Shown: positions 44,530-55,210 of the stretch, in pieces
Layout of the letters: every line of letters begins with the position of its first letter
How positions within the stretch are numbered: position 1 is the stretch's first letter
Assembly (NCBI RefSeq): GCF_019059575.1
Contig: NW_024883380.1
Coordinates: 1 to 64,000, forward strand
Origin: Amphibalanus amphitrite
Lineage: Eukaryota > Arthropoda > Thecostraca > Balanomorpha > Balanidae
DNA length: 64,000 nucleotides
Direction of reading: 5' to 3'
Notes under the pieces: generated by a model
Told to the model about the DNA's origin: nothing
The model's input: the letters and a program-made list of their open reading frames with translations, nothing else
Databases searched by the model: none
Made by a program: the position numbers and the translations under genes

Positions 44530-45031
44530 GGGGTCTGTTCCCGTCGCTCCTCCCAAAAAATCTCGGATGAGGTTGGATGAGCTTGGAGGAGAGCCGTTTC
44601 AGAGGAGCCACGGGAACATTTTCGCGAGGAAATCAGCTGTTTGCGGGCTGTAACGGTCGGCGATTTATGGCGCGCAAACATAAATCAAGAGATAATAATC
44701 GCTTTCTAATAAAATAACCTTAGATTAATATCAAACATTACTATTTTAAGATATCCAATCGTCATCAATCACTAAAATCATTTCCACTTCTCTCAAATCT
44801 CATTTATAAACAATTCACATTTGTATTACGTGCGCCAAATATGTCTACGCAAGAGCCTCCTCCAAAAAACCAACTTTCGTTTGGGATGAGGGAGGAGGCA
44901 AATAGTGGTGGTGAGATGTGAAATCAAGATGAGCTTGGAGGAGCTTGGAGGAGCGACGGGAACGATTTTTTTAAACGAGAGGAGGTTAGAGGAGCTTGGA
45001 GGAGGTTAGAGGAGCGACGGGAACAAACCCC
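44530..45031. mobile_element. MITE with GTTCCCGTCGCTCCTC ends
   Basis: GGGGTCTGTTCCCGTCGCTC at 44530 and GAGCGACGGGAACAAACCCC ending at 45031 are inverted copies. GGAGGAGCTTGGAGGAG-type motifs recur subterminally. Size about 500 bp, no frame, no clear target duplication. Confidence 0.65.
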
Positions 45032-45092
45032 ATGATCTTGAGTTGAGACTCATTGAAAGTGTTAAAGTATCGGTAAAGCTGGCGTCACCGTC

Positions 45093-48000
45093 GCGTATTT
45101 ACAAATTGCAACCGAGCTCCGCCGTGGGGTAAGGTGGGCAGGGGTTTTCGCACTACGGCTGCGGTTGAACTACCGTCTGTGGTAGAAACTTCAGGACGAT
45201 GGCGCGTTTCATACGAAATGTAGCGCAATGTTTGTTTGCTTCTGAACTTCTACTGTTATTGCTGTGAATTCTTGAAGTGGGAGTGTTTCAATAGCAATTT
45301 GTGGATTATTTGAGTTTATTTATATAAACATAGAATAGTATTATGAAACATTGTGTGGAAACTGCAAATACTGATATGATCAATTACTTAGTTTGGAAAT
45401 TGATACACATTTTGTAGAGATTTGTCTGGCAAATGGTGTAACAAACCTTACCTGGTTATCTTACCTGGTTCAAGCCTATCATGATCTGAAGCGGTTGTAA
45501 CAAATCAAAATTGCTTTGATGTTACATAGTACCTTGTTGGAAAGACTGGAGCATGGTTCAAGATGATGTGTAAAAATTCAAGATTTGTGGGAAAGCTTGT
45601 GACTGAAGAACGAAAACAGTTCTATATGATGGCTCAATCAAACATGGAAATGGACGACAAAAGTAGAGTTTCAACATTCCAGCATGTGAGAATAACTTCA
45701 GAAATTCATAATTCTTGTAGTATTGCATTCTTCTTATGTACAGTTATAGGTTTTGTTAGGGTATTTGAAATTCATTGTGTCAGTTGAGATATAGATGGAT
45801 TGCGGACAAATTTTAGAATCATTGCAGGGTAGCTAGGTATAAGGTACTTGTTCAGTAAAAGGGTATGTGATGAATGCCATGAGAAGGTTTTTATGATTTA
45901 ATATATGGCCGTTGTTGTACCTACAAAAATGCAAGCTTACTAGCAACTAGTTTCTGAATCAACTCGAAAGTATTTGCCATGGATGTAAATATGTTCCTGC
46001 AAAGTTTGTCAATAAATTTGTGTGATGTTGACCAGAGAGCTTTATCATCTGGGCATTTATGTCGCTTCTTACATAAGGTGTTAAGCATAGTAATTACGGA
46101 TGAACTTTGTGCCAATATCTTAAATGCACAATGTATGTAGCATGTCTACAACCCTCACTGATCTATATAGCTATAGGCATTTGGCACCAGCAAGACCAAG
46201 GGCATGAACTTCACAATTGCTCAACCTTTTGTCATGTACCACCAGTCACTTTTTTACTTAAGGTGCACATAGCAGTGCACACAACAATGTGCAGGGGGCC
46301 TACACAAAAACAACATGATTGTTGTGTTATGGTCCAACCCCCGCACGGCTGCTGGCCGCGCCTGCGCGCGCCCCTGCCGCCGCCACCGCTGGCCGCCCCG
46401 GCTCCGTGCCTGTGAGCGCCTCTGCCGCCGCCAGCTGACGGTGCGCGCCGAGCGGCGAGACTGGCGCGGGCGACGAGGCGCGGCGCTCGCCATACTTGTT
46501 TCTCTTTTGGACACTCTTTCGGCCTGAACGTATCGCAGTACAATAAATCGCGTTTTCCATTGATTGTGTGCTCTTTCACTCGAAACGAACCAAAACATAA
46601 CAATGATTAGTGTGCACTATGCACAGGATTGTACCCTGATTATTTGAATATTTTGATCACTCAACAGTCAATAGTCAGGAGATAATTATTAAATATCACA
46701 TTTATTATACATCACTTGTCAAACAAGAGCATGATGACACACATTTTGACAAGCAATTATGGTAGTATTCCAATAAGTTGGACAGTCATCTCCCTGGGCG
46801 TCATTTTTCCAGGAAGGTACCTCTGCAGGTGTTGTGGTAGGCTAGGTTGAATTGGGTCAAGTTAGGCGAAGTAAGGTCAGGTGGTTAGGACCCGGTCAGA
46901 CCGTAAGGGTTGGTCAGGTTGATTTTAATCTTTCATTCTAATTTGACATAGATATCTATTACCTATGTTTTTGCTCCAGCCTGAATTTCATTAGGTAATG
47001 AGTTAATTTTGCTTTGTTTTTATCTGTCTTGTTTTGTGTTTTTGTCCCTTATATTTTGCCCCATAGGCAAGGGTGGAGCTTTTCCAGGGAAGGTGGTGGA
47101 GCATGATTGGGGGCGCTCAACCAGCCGGCATAGGAGGGCATGGTTTCTGAACGCGCACTGATGCCTGATTCAAGCCACGCTGTCTTCATGCGTGGCGGCG
47201 CGCTATTTAAAGTCCCTAAAAGAACGGGAAGTGATGCCGATAGAACCTTCAATCATTCTGGGCTAACGCTTATGACTTGGAAAAAGTCGCGATCCCAATT
47301 CAATCGAAAACCTGTGGGCTCTTGTTTAGCAGGTGTATGAAGAGCCACCCGCCATGACCCGCCATAAGCACTGCTCAACCGCAGGCACAGGTTTAGACGG
47401 CATTGGTCCGCATCAAAGCCAGTGTGCTGGAGAATCCATTGGCTGAAATGCTCCAGAACATTCGCCACTGTGTGGTTTCCTCATTTCCTCTCTGACTGTC
47501 CTTTGAAACCACTCCAAAGATATGCAGAAACCAACGAGGTGAGTAAACGAGGTGAGTAAACTGTGTTTTTTATGAAAGGTGGCTACAATCTCAGTTCAAA
47601 GAAAAGGTACCAGATTGTTTTGTTTTTACAGCGGGAAGAAAGGTGTCCGGATAATTTCGTTACACCCCCTGTGATGTTCAAATGATTGCTAAATTCGAAC
47701 TCAGCTCCAAAAACTAGCCTAGAAACATGTAAAACTCGAAAAAGTGAACCGAGGTCATCAAAGGTCATTGAGCTGACCTGACCTTCAGGTGACCTTGACA
47801 CCCACCCTAATGCATGGGACCAGCATCATATCACATGTTTCAACGCTTGAAACCACGTGAAGACTGCAACCGCGCGGCTAATGCGAGCCGACATACGCCG
47901 AATCGCGATTCGGGCCAAACATGGTCTCGAGAAATAGGTCACAGATCAAAGGTCATTTGGGTCAGGGTCATGAAATCTTCAGGGTAGGTGTAAAATTGAT

Positions 48001-48271
48001 AAAATCGGGGTACTGAAAGTTTCGTCGCGATCGGACGGTTTTTACGCGAGTTACTCACGAAAAACCGATAAAGCGCACCCAAAAAGGCAGAAATATGCAC
48101 ATGCGATATCCTATACTGCGAAAAAAAGGTGCATCATTTTTGAACGTCGCCCACAAATTGTAATTACCCTAAGCTTAGGCAGATGTATGGTAGAAAACCC
48201 CCCAAGTGAAATACACTACGGCGGAAATAAAATACCCTACGGCGGAGCTCGGTTGCAATTTGTAAATACGC
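45093..48271. mobile_element. Mutator-like (MULE-type) non-autonomous element
   Basis: 3179 bp, with ends GCGTATTTACAAATTGCAAC continuing as a 33-bp perfect inverted repeat. It is flanked by an exact 9-bp duplication, GTCACCGTC (45084-45092 and 48272-48280). A 9-bp duplication with long inverted ends is the Mutator pattern. Removing it restores the arm of the palindromic element. The interior has a CpG-rich block (46320-46490) and a fragment of the AGGTCA family (about 47690-48060), but no recognisable transposase. Confidence 0.8.
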
Positions 48272-48555
48272 GTCACCGTCGCCTTCCCGCCAAGGTAGGC
48301 CATAATGACCAAGGTCACGTATGTCAAACTAGTGGCAGCTTCAGATCGCAGTTACCGTGCGATCGTACTAACTTACTGCAAATTTGTGCTAACCTGCTGC
48401 AGTGGAAAACAAGTAAGTATTATGTCCGTGAAGTTAGCGTCAGCAACAACAACGAATACAGCGTCGGATTCAGAATCGCTCAAAAAACTCATATTCGGTA
48501 AATTGGGGGACGGGGAGCAAGAATATGACCTTTATTTGGCCCTAGCTTTTACCCC

Positions 48556-49430
48556 TTACCCCTTAATCGGCCCTTAAAGGAAGGGGCGCGTCAAAAGTGC
48601 CTCAAGGGTTCGTCTGATCGCCAAAATAAGGGTCGCAATCGATTCCCCGGGTTAATATCTAGCCGCAGCCTTGGGTTCCAGATGTGTGCAACTTACCCCT
48701 TACCCCTTAATCGGCCCTTGAAGGAAGGGGCGCGTCAAAAGTGCCTTAAGGGTTCGTCTGATCGCCAAAATAAGGGTCGCAATCGATTCTTCGGGTCAAT
48801 ATCTAGCCGCAGCCTCGGGTTCAAGATGTGTGCAACTTACCCCTTACCCCTTAATCGGCCATTAAAGGAAGGGGCGCGTCAAAAGTGCCTCAAGGGTTCG
48901 TCTGATCGCAAAAATAAGGGTCGCAATCGATTCCTCGGGTCAATATCTAGCCGCAGCCTCGGGTTCCAGATGTGTGCAACTTACCCCTTACCCCTTAATC
49001 GGCCCTTAAAGGAAGGGGAGCGTCAAAAGGGCCTCAAGGGTTCGTCTGATCGCATAAATAAGGGTCGCAATCGATTCCTTGGGTTAATGTCTAGCCGCAG
49101 CCTCGGTTTCCAGATGTGAGCAACTTACCCCTTACCCCTTAATGGGCCCTTAAAGGAAGGGGCGCGTCAAAAGTGCCTCAAGGGTTCGTCTGATCGCCAA
49201 AATAAGGGTCGTAATCGATTCTTCGGGTCAATACCTAGCCGCAGTCTCGGGTTCCAGATGTGTGCAACTTACCCCTTACCCCTTAATCGGCCCTTAAAGG
49301 AAGGGGCGCGTCAAAAGTGCCTCAAGGGTTCCTCTGATCGCAAAAATAAGGGTCGCAATCGATTCCTCGGGTCAATATCTAGCCGCAGCCACGGGTTCCA
49401 GATGTGTGCAACTTACCCCTAACCCCTTGA
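48556..49430. repeat. 144-bp satellite, six direct copies
   Basis: The motif TTACCCCTTAATCGGCCCTT recurs with TAATCGG ending at 48570, 48714, 48858, 49002, 49146 (one base changed) and 49290, an exact 144-bp period. Since 144 is divisible by three, an open frame can run through several copies (48682-49119). This is a by-product of the period and there is no evidence that it is translated. Confidence 0.9.
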
Positions 49431-49770
49431 GGCACTTTTGACGCGCCCCTTCCTTTAAGGGCCGATTAAGGGGTAAGGGGTAAGTTGCACACATCTGGAA
49501 CCCGAGGCTGCGGCTAGATATTGACCCGAAGAATCGATTGCGACCCTTATTTTGGCGATCAGACGAACCCTTGAGGCACTTTTGACGCGCCCCTTCCTTT
49601 AAGGGCCGATTAAGGGGTAAGGGGTAAGTTGCACACATCTGAAACCCAAGGCTGCGGCTAGATATTAACCCGGGGAATCGATTGCGACCCTTATTTTGGC
49701 GATCAGACGAACCCTTGAGGCACTTTTGACGCGCCCCTTCCTTTAAGGGCCGATTAAGGGGTAAGGGATA
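49431..49770. repeat. 144-bp satellite, inverted copies
   Basis: The same unit in opposite orientation, with CCGATTAAGGGGTAAGGGGT at 49462, 49606 and 49750, again exactly 144 bp apart. It forms the right arm of the palindrome. Confidence 0.9.
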
Positions 49771-50062
49771 AAAGCTAGGGCCAAATAAAGGTCATATTCT
49801 TGCTCCCCGTCCCCCAATTGACCGAATATGAGTTTTTTGAGCGATTCTGAATCCGACGCTGTATTCGTTGTTGTTGCTGACGCTAACTTCATGGACATAA
49901 TACTTACTTGTTTTCCACTGCAGCAGGTTAGCACAAATTTGCAGTAAGTTAGTACGATCGCACGGTAACTGCGATCTGAAGCTGTCACTAGTTTGACATA
50001 CGTGACCTTGGTCATTACGGCCTACCTTGGCGGGAAGGCGACGGTGACGCCAGCTTTACCGA

Positions 50063-50439
50063 CCTAGGTGAGTTTATTTATATTATAGCATAGCCTATAG
50101 GTAGTTTATAGGCTATAGGTAGTTTGGGCGTATTTGACTCTATAGACGCCCAAATTCTTATGCTGTTGATTGTTTATTGGGACCAAATTGGGACTGGGAG
50201 AAGGGGAGGCAGCCGCAGGTGTCAATTCTGACTTCTGACATGTAAAATGTAGGTAGGCCTAGGTAGTGTAGCAGGCACTTGGCTTGGTAAGACTAAGTAC
50301 CTACCAACTGCCAAATGCTTTTGGCTCATTAGGCGCCTGTGCCTGAGCCTCTGAGGCTCTTGTAAGTCTGAAATATGGAGTTAAGTGATGGCTAAAGCTG
50401 AGGGAGTGATCTAGCATTGATTATTAGGGTGTTGATGGT
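50063..50439. other. Interior of the hAT-like insertion, nothing recognised
   Basis: AT-rich sequence with short CTATAGGTAGTTTATAGG-like duplications near 50090-50125. No gene. Confidence 0.4.
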
Positions 50440-50663
50440 GACTTGTAAACGACTCAAATTTTTTTTGAGTCGATTCTTTGTTTGAGTCGGAAATTTTGAA
50501 TCGATTCATCAAATGACTCATGATGCTAAATTTAATCGATTCGAATCAACTCATGACTCATCAAGTTCCTCGATGAAGTGATTCGAATCAACTCACGACT
50601 CATCGAAAAATGGTTTGATTCTGAGTCGATTCACGAATCAACTCAGAGTCGTTTACAAGTCTG
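50440..50663. mobile_element. 224-bp MITE-like unit at the right end of the hAT-like insertion
   Basis: Starts GACTTGTAAACGACTCAAAT, a direct near-copy of the left terminus at 35863, and ends with the inverted GAGTCGTTTACAAGTC. Both ends together make a compact inverted-repeat unit of GAATCAACTCA motifs. It lacks the first two bases (CA) on its left, and no CTTGGTAT lies there, so the duplication belongs to the outer borders. Confidence 0.7.
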
Positions 50664-50671
50664 CTTGGTAT

Positions 50672-51845
50672 AGAGAGATCGAAGATATCTCCTTACCATC
50701 CTGAGGGCAACGCAAAAGTGGAGAGATTGATGCGAACTATCATCTCCATGCTGGCGCGCTACTTGGATGAGAACCATGCAGAGTGGGACATCCATTTACC
50801 ACTGCTCATGCTGGGATACCGATCTCAAATTCACACTTCACTCGGGTATTCACCGTTTTTCCTTGTTTTCGGCCGGGAGCCACGCCTCCCCGCTGAGGTG
50901 AATGTAGAGCTCCCGCCCCATCGCAGAGCCGGGAATGTCGTTGAATACGTGGATTCACTGTGCGACAGTCTGCGTATTTCCCGGCAGTTTGGGATCGCGG
51001 CGTCCAACAGGCGTCATGAGCGGAACAAGAAGGCTTTCGAGAAAAAATTAAGCGAGTTTAACTTCCAGCCGGGCGACGGAGTTTATGTTTACAAGAATAT
51101 TGTGCCGAAGGGGCAATATTACAAATTTGTGCGCCCTTGGAAACCGGGCACAGTGCTGAAAAAGATCGGCGATGTCAATTACCGGGTTAAGATTCGTGGG
51201 ACAGGGAAGTCGATTTTGGTCCATCATAATCGGCTGAAACCCGATTCAGCGGCTTCATTCGGCGATTCAGGGAGCCCCCAGGTAGCTGACTATGCTGGAC
51301 AGCAGAGGGGCTCCACTCGCGATGCTGTCCCGGAGGGCACCGTGCCGACTCCTCAGATGACTCTGGGCGACGCTGCCAGGACTGATGACGTGCCGTTGGT
51401 CGGTGGCGCATCGGCGGTGGCGCCTTCCCTGGTCCGTGACGCTGCCGTTTCTGGTCCGTCCAACTCTGTTGAGATGGGGTCTGACCTGGCTGCTTCGCCG
51501 GTTGACGTTTTCGGCGGGCCCAACAGAGCGTCCCAGGGGACCAGAGTCGGGCTTGAGTTGGCTGAATCCAGTGTTGGGCGTGCTGGGCCATCTGTGGTAT
51601 CTGAGGACGGACCCAGAGAGCCCAGCGTGGGACCAGAGGATGATGACTCGGACGTGACCTCCGGGGTGGTTGCAGGGACTTCCTTAGGGGAGAGCGGTGA
51701 ACCGGGTCCCGTGGAAGGTGCCAGGGAGCGCGGTGAACCGGGTAACGGGGAGAGTCCCGGGGAGAGTGGGGAACCGGGTACCAGGGAGGGTCCCAGGAGA
51801 TCGGAGAGGAGACGAGCTCCCCCAGATTTCTTTGTTCCCGGTTAG
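50672..51845 (+). pseudogene. Gypsy integrase end and C-terminal tail
   Basis: Continues the integrase in the same phase after the insertion. The third catalytic residue lies in HPEGNAKVERL. It is followed by the GPY/F-like module (RPWKPGTVLKKIGDVNYRVK) and the HHNRLKP end. A 200-residue acidic, Gly/Pro-rich tail with GEPG repeats (51690-51790) ends at TAG 51843. No envelope gene follows. Confidence 0.85.
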
Positions 51846-52051
51846 TGATTTATCATATTATTTAGGGTGTAGCGCGCATTTTGTGTCTGATTGTTATGTG
51901 CGAGGTTACACTTGATTTTTGTACAGCACCCATTGCGTGTGTTCGATGTGCCGCATTGGTATCTTGTGGGTTTTGTTGTGATATGACTGTGGCGTGGCGT
52001 GTGGCTTGCCTTGTTTCACCGGTATATGCTGCCTTACTTTGCGGGGAGTGA

Positions 52052-52437
52052 TGTAGTCGGAGACTGTTGTCGGCTCGCGGAACGGTCCTGCCGCGCCGTC
52101 GTGCTGCCGGCCGCGTGATCATCGGCGCACAGAACGGGCCTTCACGGCGTGGGGTGACCGCTGAGTGTCTGGCGCGAGGTGATTGGTCGGCGTTGGGTCA
52201 CGTGACCGATCTGACCTCGGTCCGACCCATCGATGACTCGGGATTCTTGGACTGACGTTTGCCTGGTGCGGAGCCAATACAACGACGAGCGAATCGCCAT
52301 CTTTCTGAGAGAGGAGCACGACTACAGATCTAGCTCCTTGATATATCGAGAGATCCGTACAGATCATATGCAGGTCCAAGTCTAATTTTTGCTTGAGATC
52401 CATGAGATAATAAATCCTTATTTCTTTTTGGTCAACA
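52052..52437 (+). repeat. Probable 3' LTR of the Gypsy element
   Basis: Begins TGTAGTCGGAGACTG directly after a purine-rich GCGGGGAGTGA that could be the polypurine tract. It ends GGTCAACA, giving TG...CA borders and 386 bp. A polyadenylation-like AATAAA lies at 52409-52414. The 5' LTR is not in the window, so the borders cannot be checked by comparison. Confidence 0.5.
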
Positions 52438-52793
52438 CCTAAATCCCCCCAAACAAATCATTAGCTGCAGCTTACAGTCATTACGTTTTAGTGATGTGAT
52501 GTGATTGCACGTCATAATCCATAATTTAGTGGCACTTATTAACTTAGAAACACTTGGAAACCTGCTTCCAAATGTTGTGCATGGCGGGATCCACTCAGAT
52601 CATAGATCCACGTTCTGGGTTTATCGTCAGATCCAGGACAAAAGTTTTCACGCCGGATCCGGTGGGATCATGGATCCTAACCTGCAGTTTGCTCCAAGAT
52701 CCACTGAGATTATAAATCCACTACTCGGATCCATGCACAGGTCTGATTGGTACCTAATCAGTTATCCGCACGCAAAGGTAATATTTCATTCGT
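52438..52793. other. Intergenic, GATCC-rich stretch
   Basis: AGATCCACTNAGAT-type text recurs loosely five or six times over 52590-52735. No gene is visible. Confidence 0.4.
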
Positions 52794-53094
52794 TACACTG
52801 AAAACAATTTAACCCAAGGCCGGCAAGTAAACCGGTGTTTCGCGGGTACCCCTATCCGCAACCATTTTTAACCACCCTCCCAAGAGTACAGTAAGGTCCG
52901 ATTGCAGTGTAGTCGTCCCTGCTCTCAGCGGACATGTTCGCTGACAGCGGTTATATCCGCTCAGAGCAAGTACGACTACACCGCAATGGGACCTAGCCCT
53001 ACTCCTGGGAGGGTGGTTAAAAATGGTTGCGGATAGGGGTACCCGTGAAACACCGGTTTACTCGCCGAACTTGGGTTAAATTGTTTTCAGTGTA
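52794..53094. mobile_element. 301-bp near-perfect palindromic MITE (TA-flanked)
   Basis: Starts TACACTGAAAACAATTTAAC and ends with the reverse complement. The two arms of about 140 bp match almost throughout (for example GTAAACCGGTGTTTC, CTATCCGCAACCATTTTTAA), meeting near 52944. The TA at each border suits Tc1/mariner-type insertion. Confidence 0.85.
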
Positions 53095-53579
53095 CCGTAG
53101 GTTTAGCGTGGATACACATGTAGGGGTGATATGGGCTGTTTGGTGCTCTTTTAACCTAATTCATTGTCTCGAGTTGTCGTGCCTTGCTGTTCATCTCACT
53201 TCCACTGCTTCATCCATTAAACCATTGTTTAAAATGGATCCGCTTATAAACAGCAATAAATGAGACTCTTCAACGATACATGTATCTTTGAAAAGGCGAC
53301 AAGAGCGTTGAACGGCAAACGCTGTTTCCAGAGGAAGATGGGCATGCAACACAACAGATCTGTTGGCCCGATGGTTTTCTTTTCGCAACACTTCTGTTAT
53401 GAAAATCCACGCACATCTTCTGCAAAACAAGTCACGCAAAATTAGTCGCGTGTCACTGAAATCTCGCCCGTTTTGGTGTTTTAGCAGCGGTCCGTTGGAC
53501 CCACTTGCTGTTCGGCGCCTTATCAAACCAGCGGAAAAAAAAAACGGGCGTGTTGGCCGTAACGACAGGAAGCCGATGA
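53095..53579. other. Intergenic, nothing recognised
   Basis: Contains short inverted pieces (GCGTTGAACGGCAAACGCTG near 53307) but no gene or defined element. Confidence 0.4.
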
Positions 53580-54366
53580 TACCCAATTTTAAGGTTCTAG
53601 GTCAGTGGTTGACCTTCCAGGTCAGGTCAATGACCCTAAAGTCGGGAAAATCGGGATCTGCTAGAACTTCGTAAAGTGAGGCTTTTAAAGTTTTTTTTTT
53701 CGGGATCCTGATCACGAATTTCCTTAGTACCTAAGACTTAATCACAGATGATGTCGTCATGCATTTAGGCCTGGTCAGGTCAGGTCAGGTCAGGTCAGGA
53801 CAACCAGTAGGTAGGCGTCCTGCCGGCTATCCAAAAAATTACATTTGAAATCAGCTCCAAAACTCTATCCTATAGGGAGTAGGGACATAAAAACTCGAAA
53901 AATTAAATCAAGATCATCAAGGTCTTGACCTGACCTTTACGTGATGTTGACACCCACCATAATGCATGGGACCAAAATCATTTCACATGTTGGAACGCTT
54001 ACCTACAACCACAAAAAGAATAGGAACGCGTGGATAATGTGAGCCGAAAAGTCATTTACATAAGCGACAAGCGTTCCAAAATCATTTCACATGTTGGAAC
54101 GCTTACAACCACAAAAAGACTGGGAGTGCGCGGATAATGTGAGCCGAAATACACCGAATCGCGATTCCGACCAAACATGGTCCTCTCGAGAAACAGGTCA
54201 CAGGTCAAAGATCATTCGGGTCAGGGTCATGAAATTTTCTGGGTAGGTGTTAAAAGGTACCAACGCGAGGCTACAAAGTTTCGTCGCGATTGACCACTTT
54301 TTGCGCGAGTTATTCGCGAAAAAACGAGGGGGTCCGTTTGACCTCCCTTTAAGTGCGAGAGGTTAA
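53580..54366. mobile_element. TTAA-family repeat, further copy
   Basis: Opens with TTTTAAGGTTCTAGGTCAGT, holds GGTCAGGTCAGGTCAGGTCA at 53774, and closes with TTATTCGCGAAAAAACGAGG, a short G/C hairpin and GCGAGAGGTTAAAA. An internal block (CATTTCACATGTTGGAACGC) is tandemly duplicated at 53979 and 54081. Confidence 0.6.
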
Positions 54367-54384
54367 AATCAGGGCACTAAACAC

Positions 54385-54444
54385 GTGCAGTGGTGGCTCT
54401 CAGAGAATGGCATATATGTCATTCTCTGAGAGCCACCACTGCAC
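54385..54444. other. Perfect 25-bp-stem hairpin
   Basis: Arms 54385-54409 (GTGCAGTGGTGGCTCTCAGA and onward) and 54420-54444 are exact reverse complements separated by only 10 nt (GCATATATGT). It is followed by degenerate GGCCTCTGAGGGCCC-type text. It could be a tiny fold-back element or a small-RNA precursor; the sequence alone does not decide. Confidence 0.7.
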
Positions 54445-54890
54445 GGGCCCTGAATGGTCAGTGGGCCCTCAGAGACCGTCGTGAGACCTCAGAGGCCAGT
54501 CAGGTGGAGCCCCTCACAAAACCCACTTTGAATGTGGATTATGAGATCATTTCGATCCGGATATAAAGACGTGCGCAGTCACATGTTGGAGTCTCAGCCT
54601 AGGCAATAAGTGAAAGCTGTATTTGGACTTTAACAAACAATCTACAGCTTAACAACGCATTTTTCTACTTCCAGGGAGACCGGGCTTCACGCTTACAGAC
54701 GGGGATGAGTTTTACCCCTTTCATCCCCTAATGCTAATGTTAGGTGGTCGAAGCATGACATCAACGCTCCGCGTGATTCCGATACCTGCCTACGCCAACC
54801 CAATCCAGGTGCAGGTATCTGACCCACCCATCCAGGGTTGTTCTTGTTCCTCTACCTTGGCAATGCCCCCGCCGTCCCCATCCCCTAGCG
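54445..54890. other. Intergenic, nothing recognised
   Basis: A short trace of the GGCCTCTGAGGGCCC repeat at the start, then unique sequence. Confidence 0.35.
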
Positions 54891-55210
54891 AGGGGTGTTC
54901 CCCCACCTCGGGGTACCCCACCCTCCCCGACCAGGGGTGCTCCGCCACCCCGGCGCGGAGGTGACCCCGCCCTGCCCGCCCTCCCCGGCTGCAGCGGAGC
55001 GCGCTGCACCGTGTCGCGTCGGGCGCACAAGGTCGCGGGCGTCACGGAAGCCCCGCCGGGTCGGGCCGCGCGGCTTCCCGTCGAGCCGTCCCGGAGGAGG
55101 CCAGTCGCCCGGGCAGGGTGTCGGAGGAGCGACTGTCCCCTGCAGCGGCGCCAGACCGCCCAGCCCGCCGGACCGCCGGACCGCGCCGCCGCCGCCGAGT
55201 CACAGCTCAG
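54890..55210 (+). promoter_or_regulatory. CpG-rich segment, possible promoter and 5' UTR exon of the TRPC gene
   Basis: From about 54890 the sequence is strongly GC- and CpG-rich, as at the BTBD promoter. It ends with CACAGCTCAG followed by gtcagt at 55211, a plausible donor. The TRPC coding region begins with an acceptor at 58036, so an upstream noncoding exon is needed and this is the best candidate. No ORF of known type. Inferred only. Confidence 0.35.

Larger units (their letters stand above)
45070..50062. mobile_element. Large palindromic element with satellite-filled arms
   Basis: Ends TCGGTAAAGCTGGCGTCACC at 45070 and its inverted copy ending at 50062. The left arm is interrupted after 23 bp by the element at 45093-48271, then continues at 48272-48555 as a nearly exact inverted copy of 49770-50040 (for example AAGGTCACGTATGTCAAACT). 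Inside the arms is a 144-bp satellite, six copies forward and about two and a half inverted, meeting near 49425. No target duplication was found. Nothing resembling a transposase. Confidence 0.75.
35861..50663. mobile_element. 14.8-kb hAT-like insertion in the Gypsy integrase
   Basis: The outer ends are CAGACTTGTAAACGACTC at 35861 and its exact reverse complement ending at 50663. They are flanked by an exact 8-bp duplication, CTTGGTAT (35853-35860 and 50664-50671), and the Gypsy frame closes precisely across it. The left end carries five subterminal copies of TCAACTCATGACTCA-type text at about 40-bp spacing (35965-36145), as hAT transposase-binding regions often do. No hAT transposase is visible. 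The interior is a stack of other repeats. Near the right end a second, left-type end occurs at 50440, which complicates a single-insertion reading. Confidence 0.65.

Noticed and set aside
45563-45787. 75-codon frame as a transposase fragment of the Mutator-like element
   Set aside because: No catalytic or zinc-finger motif can be seen and the frame is isolated.
46320-46490. CpG island as promoter of a gene in the Mutator-like element
   Set aside because: No exon with recognisable coding content lies on either side.
46232-46603. Minus-strand arginine-rich frames of 77-123 codons
   Set aside because: They come from a CpG-rich block inside the Mutator-like element; three registers are open at once and none resembles a known protein.
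48682-49119. 145-codon frame with 48-residue repeats as a real repeat protein
   Set aside because: It is the 144-bp satellite read through, and the inverted copies give similar frames. No start context, no known domain, no codon bias.
35861-50663. An autonomous hAT transposase or cargo gene in the 14.8-kb block
   Set aside because: I looked for family motifs in all frames listed there and found only repeat-derived frames and a non-LTR remnant.
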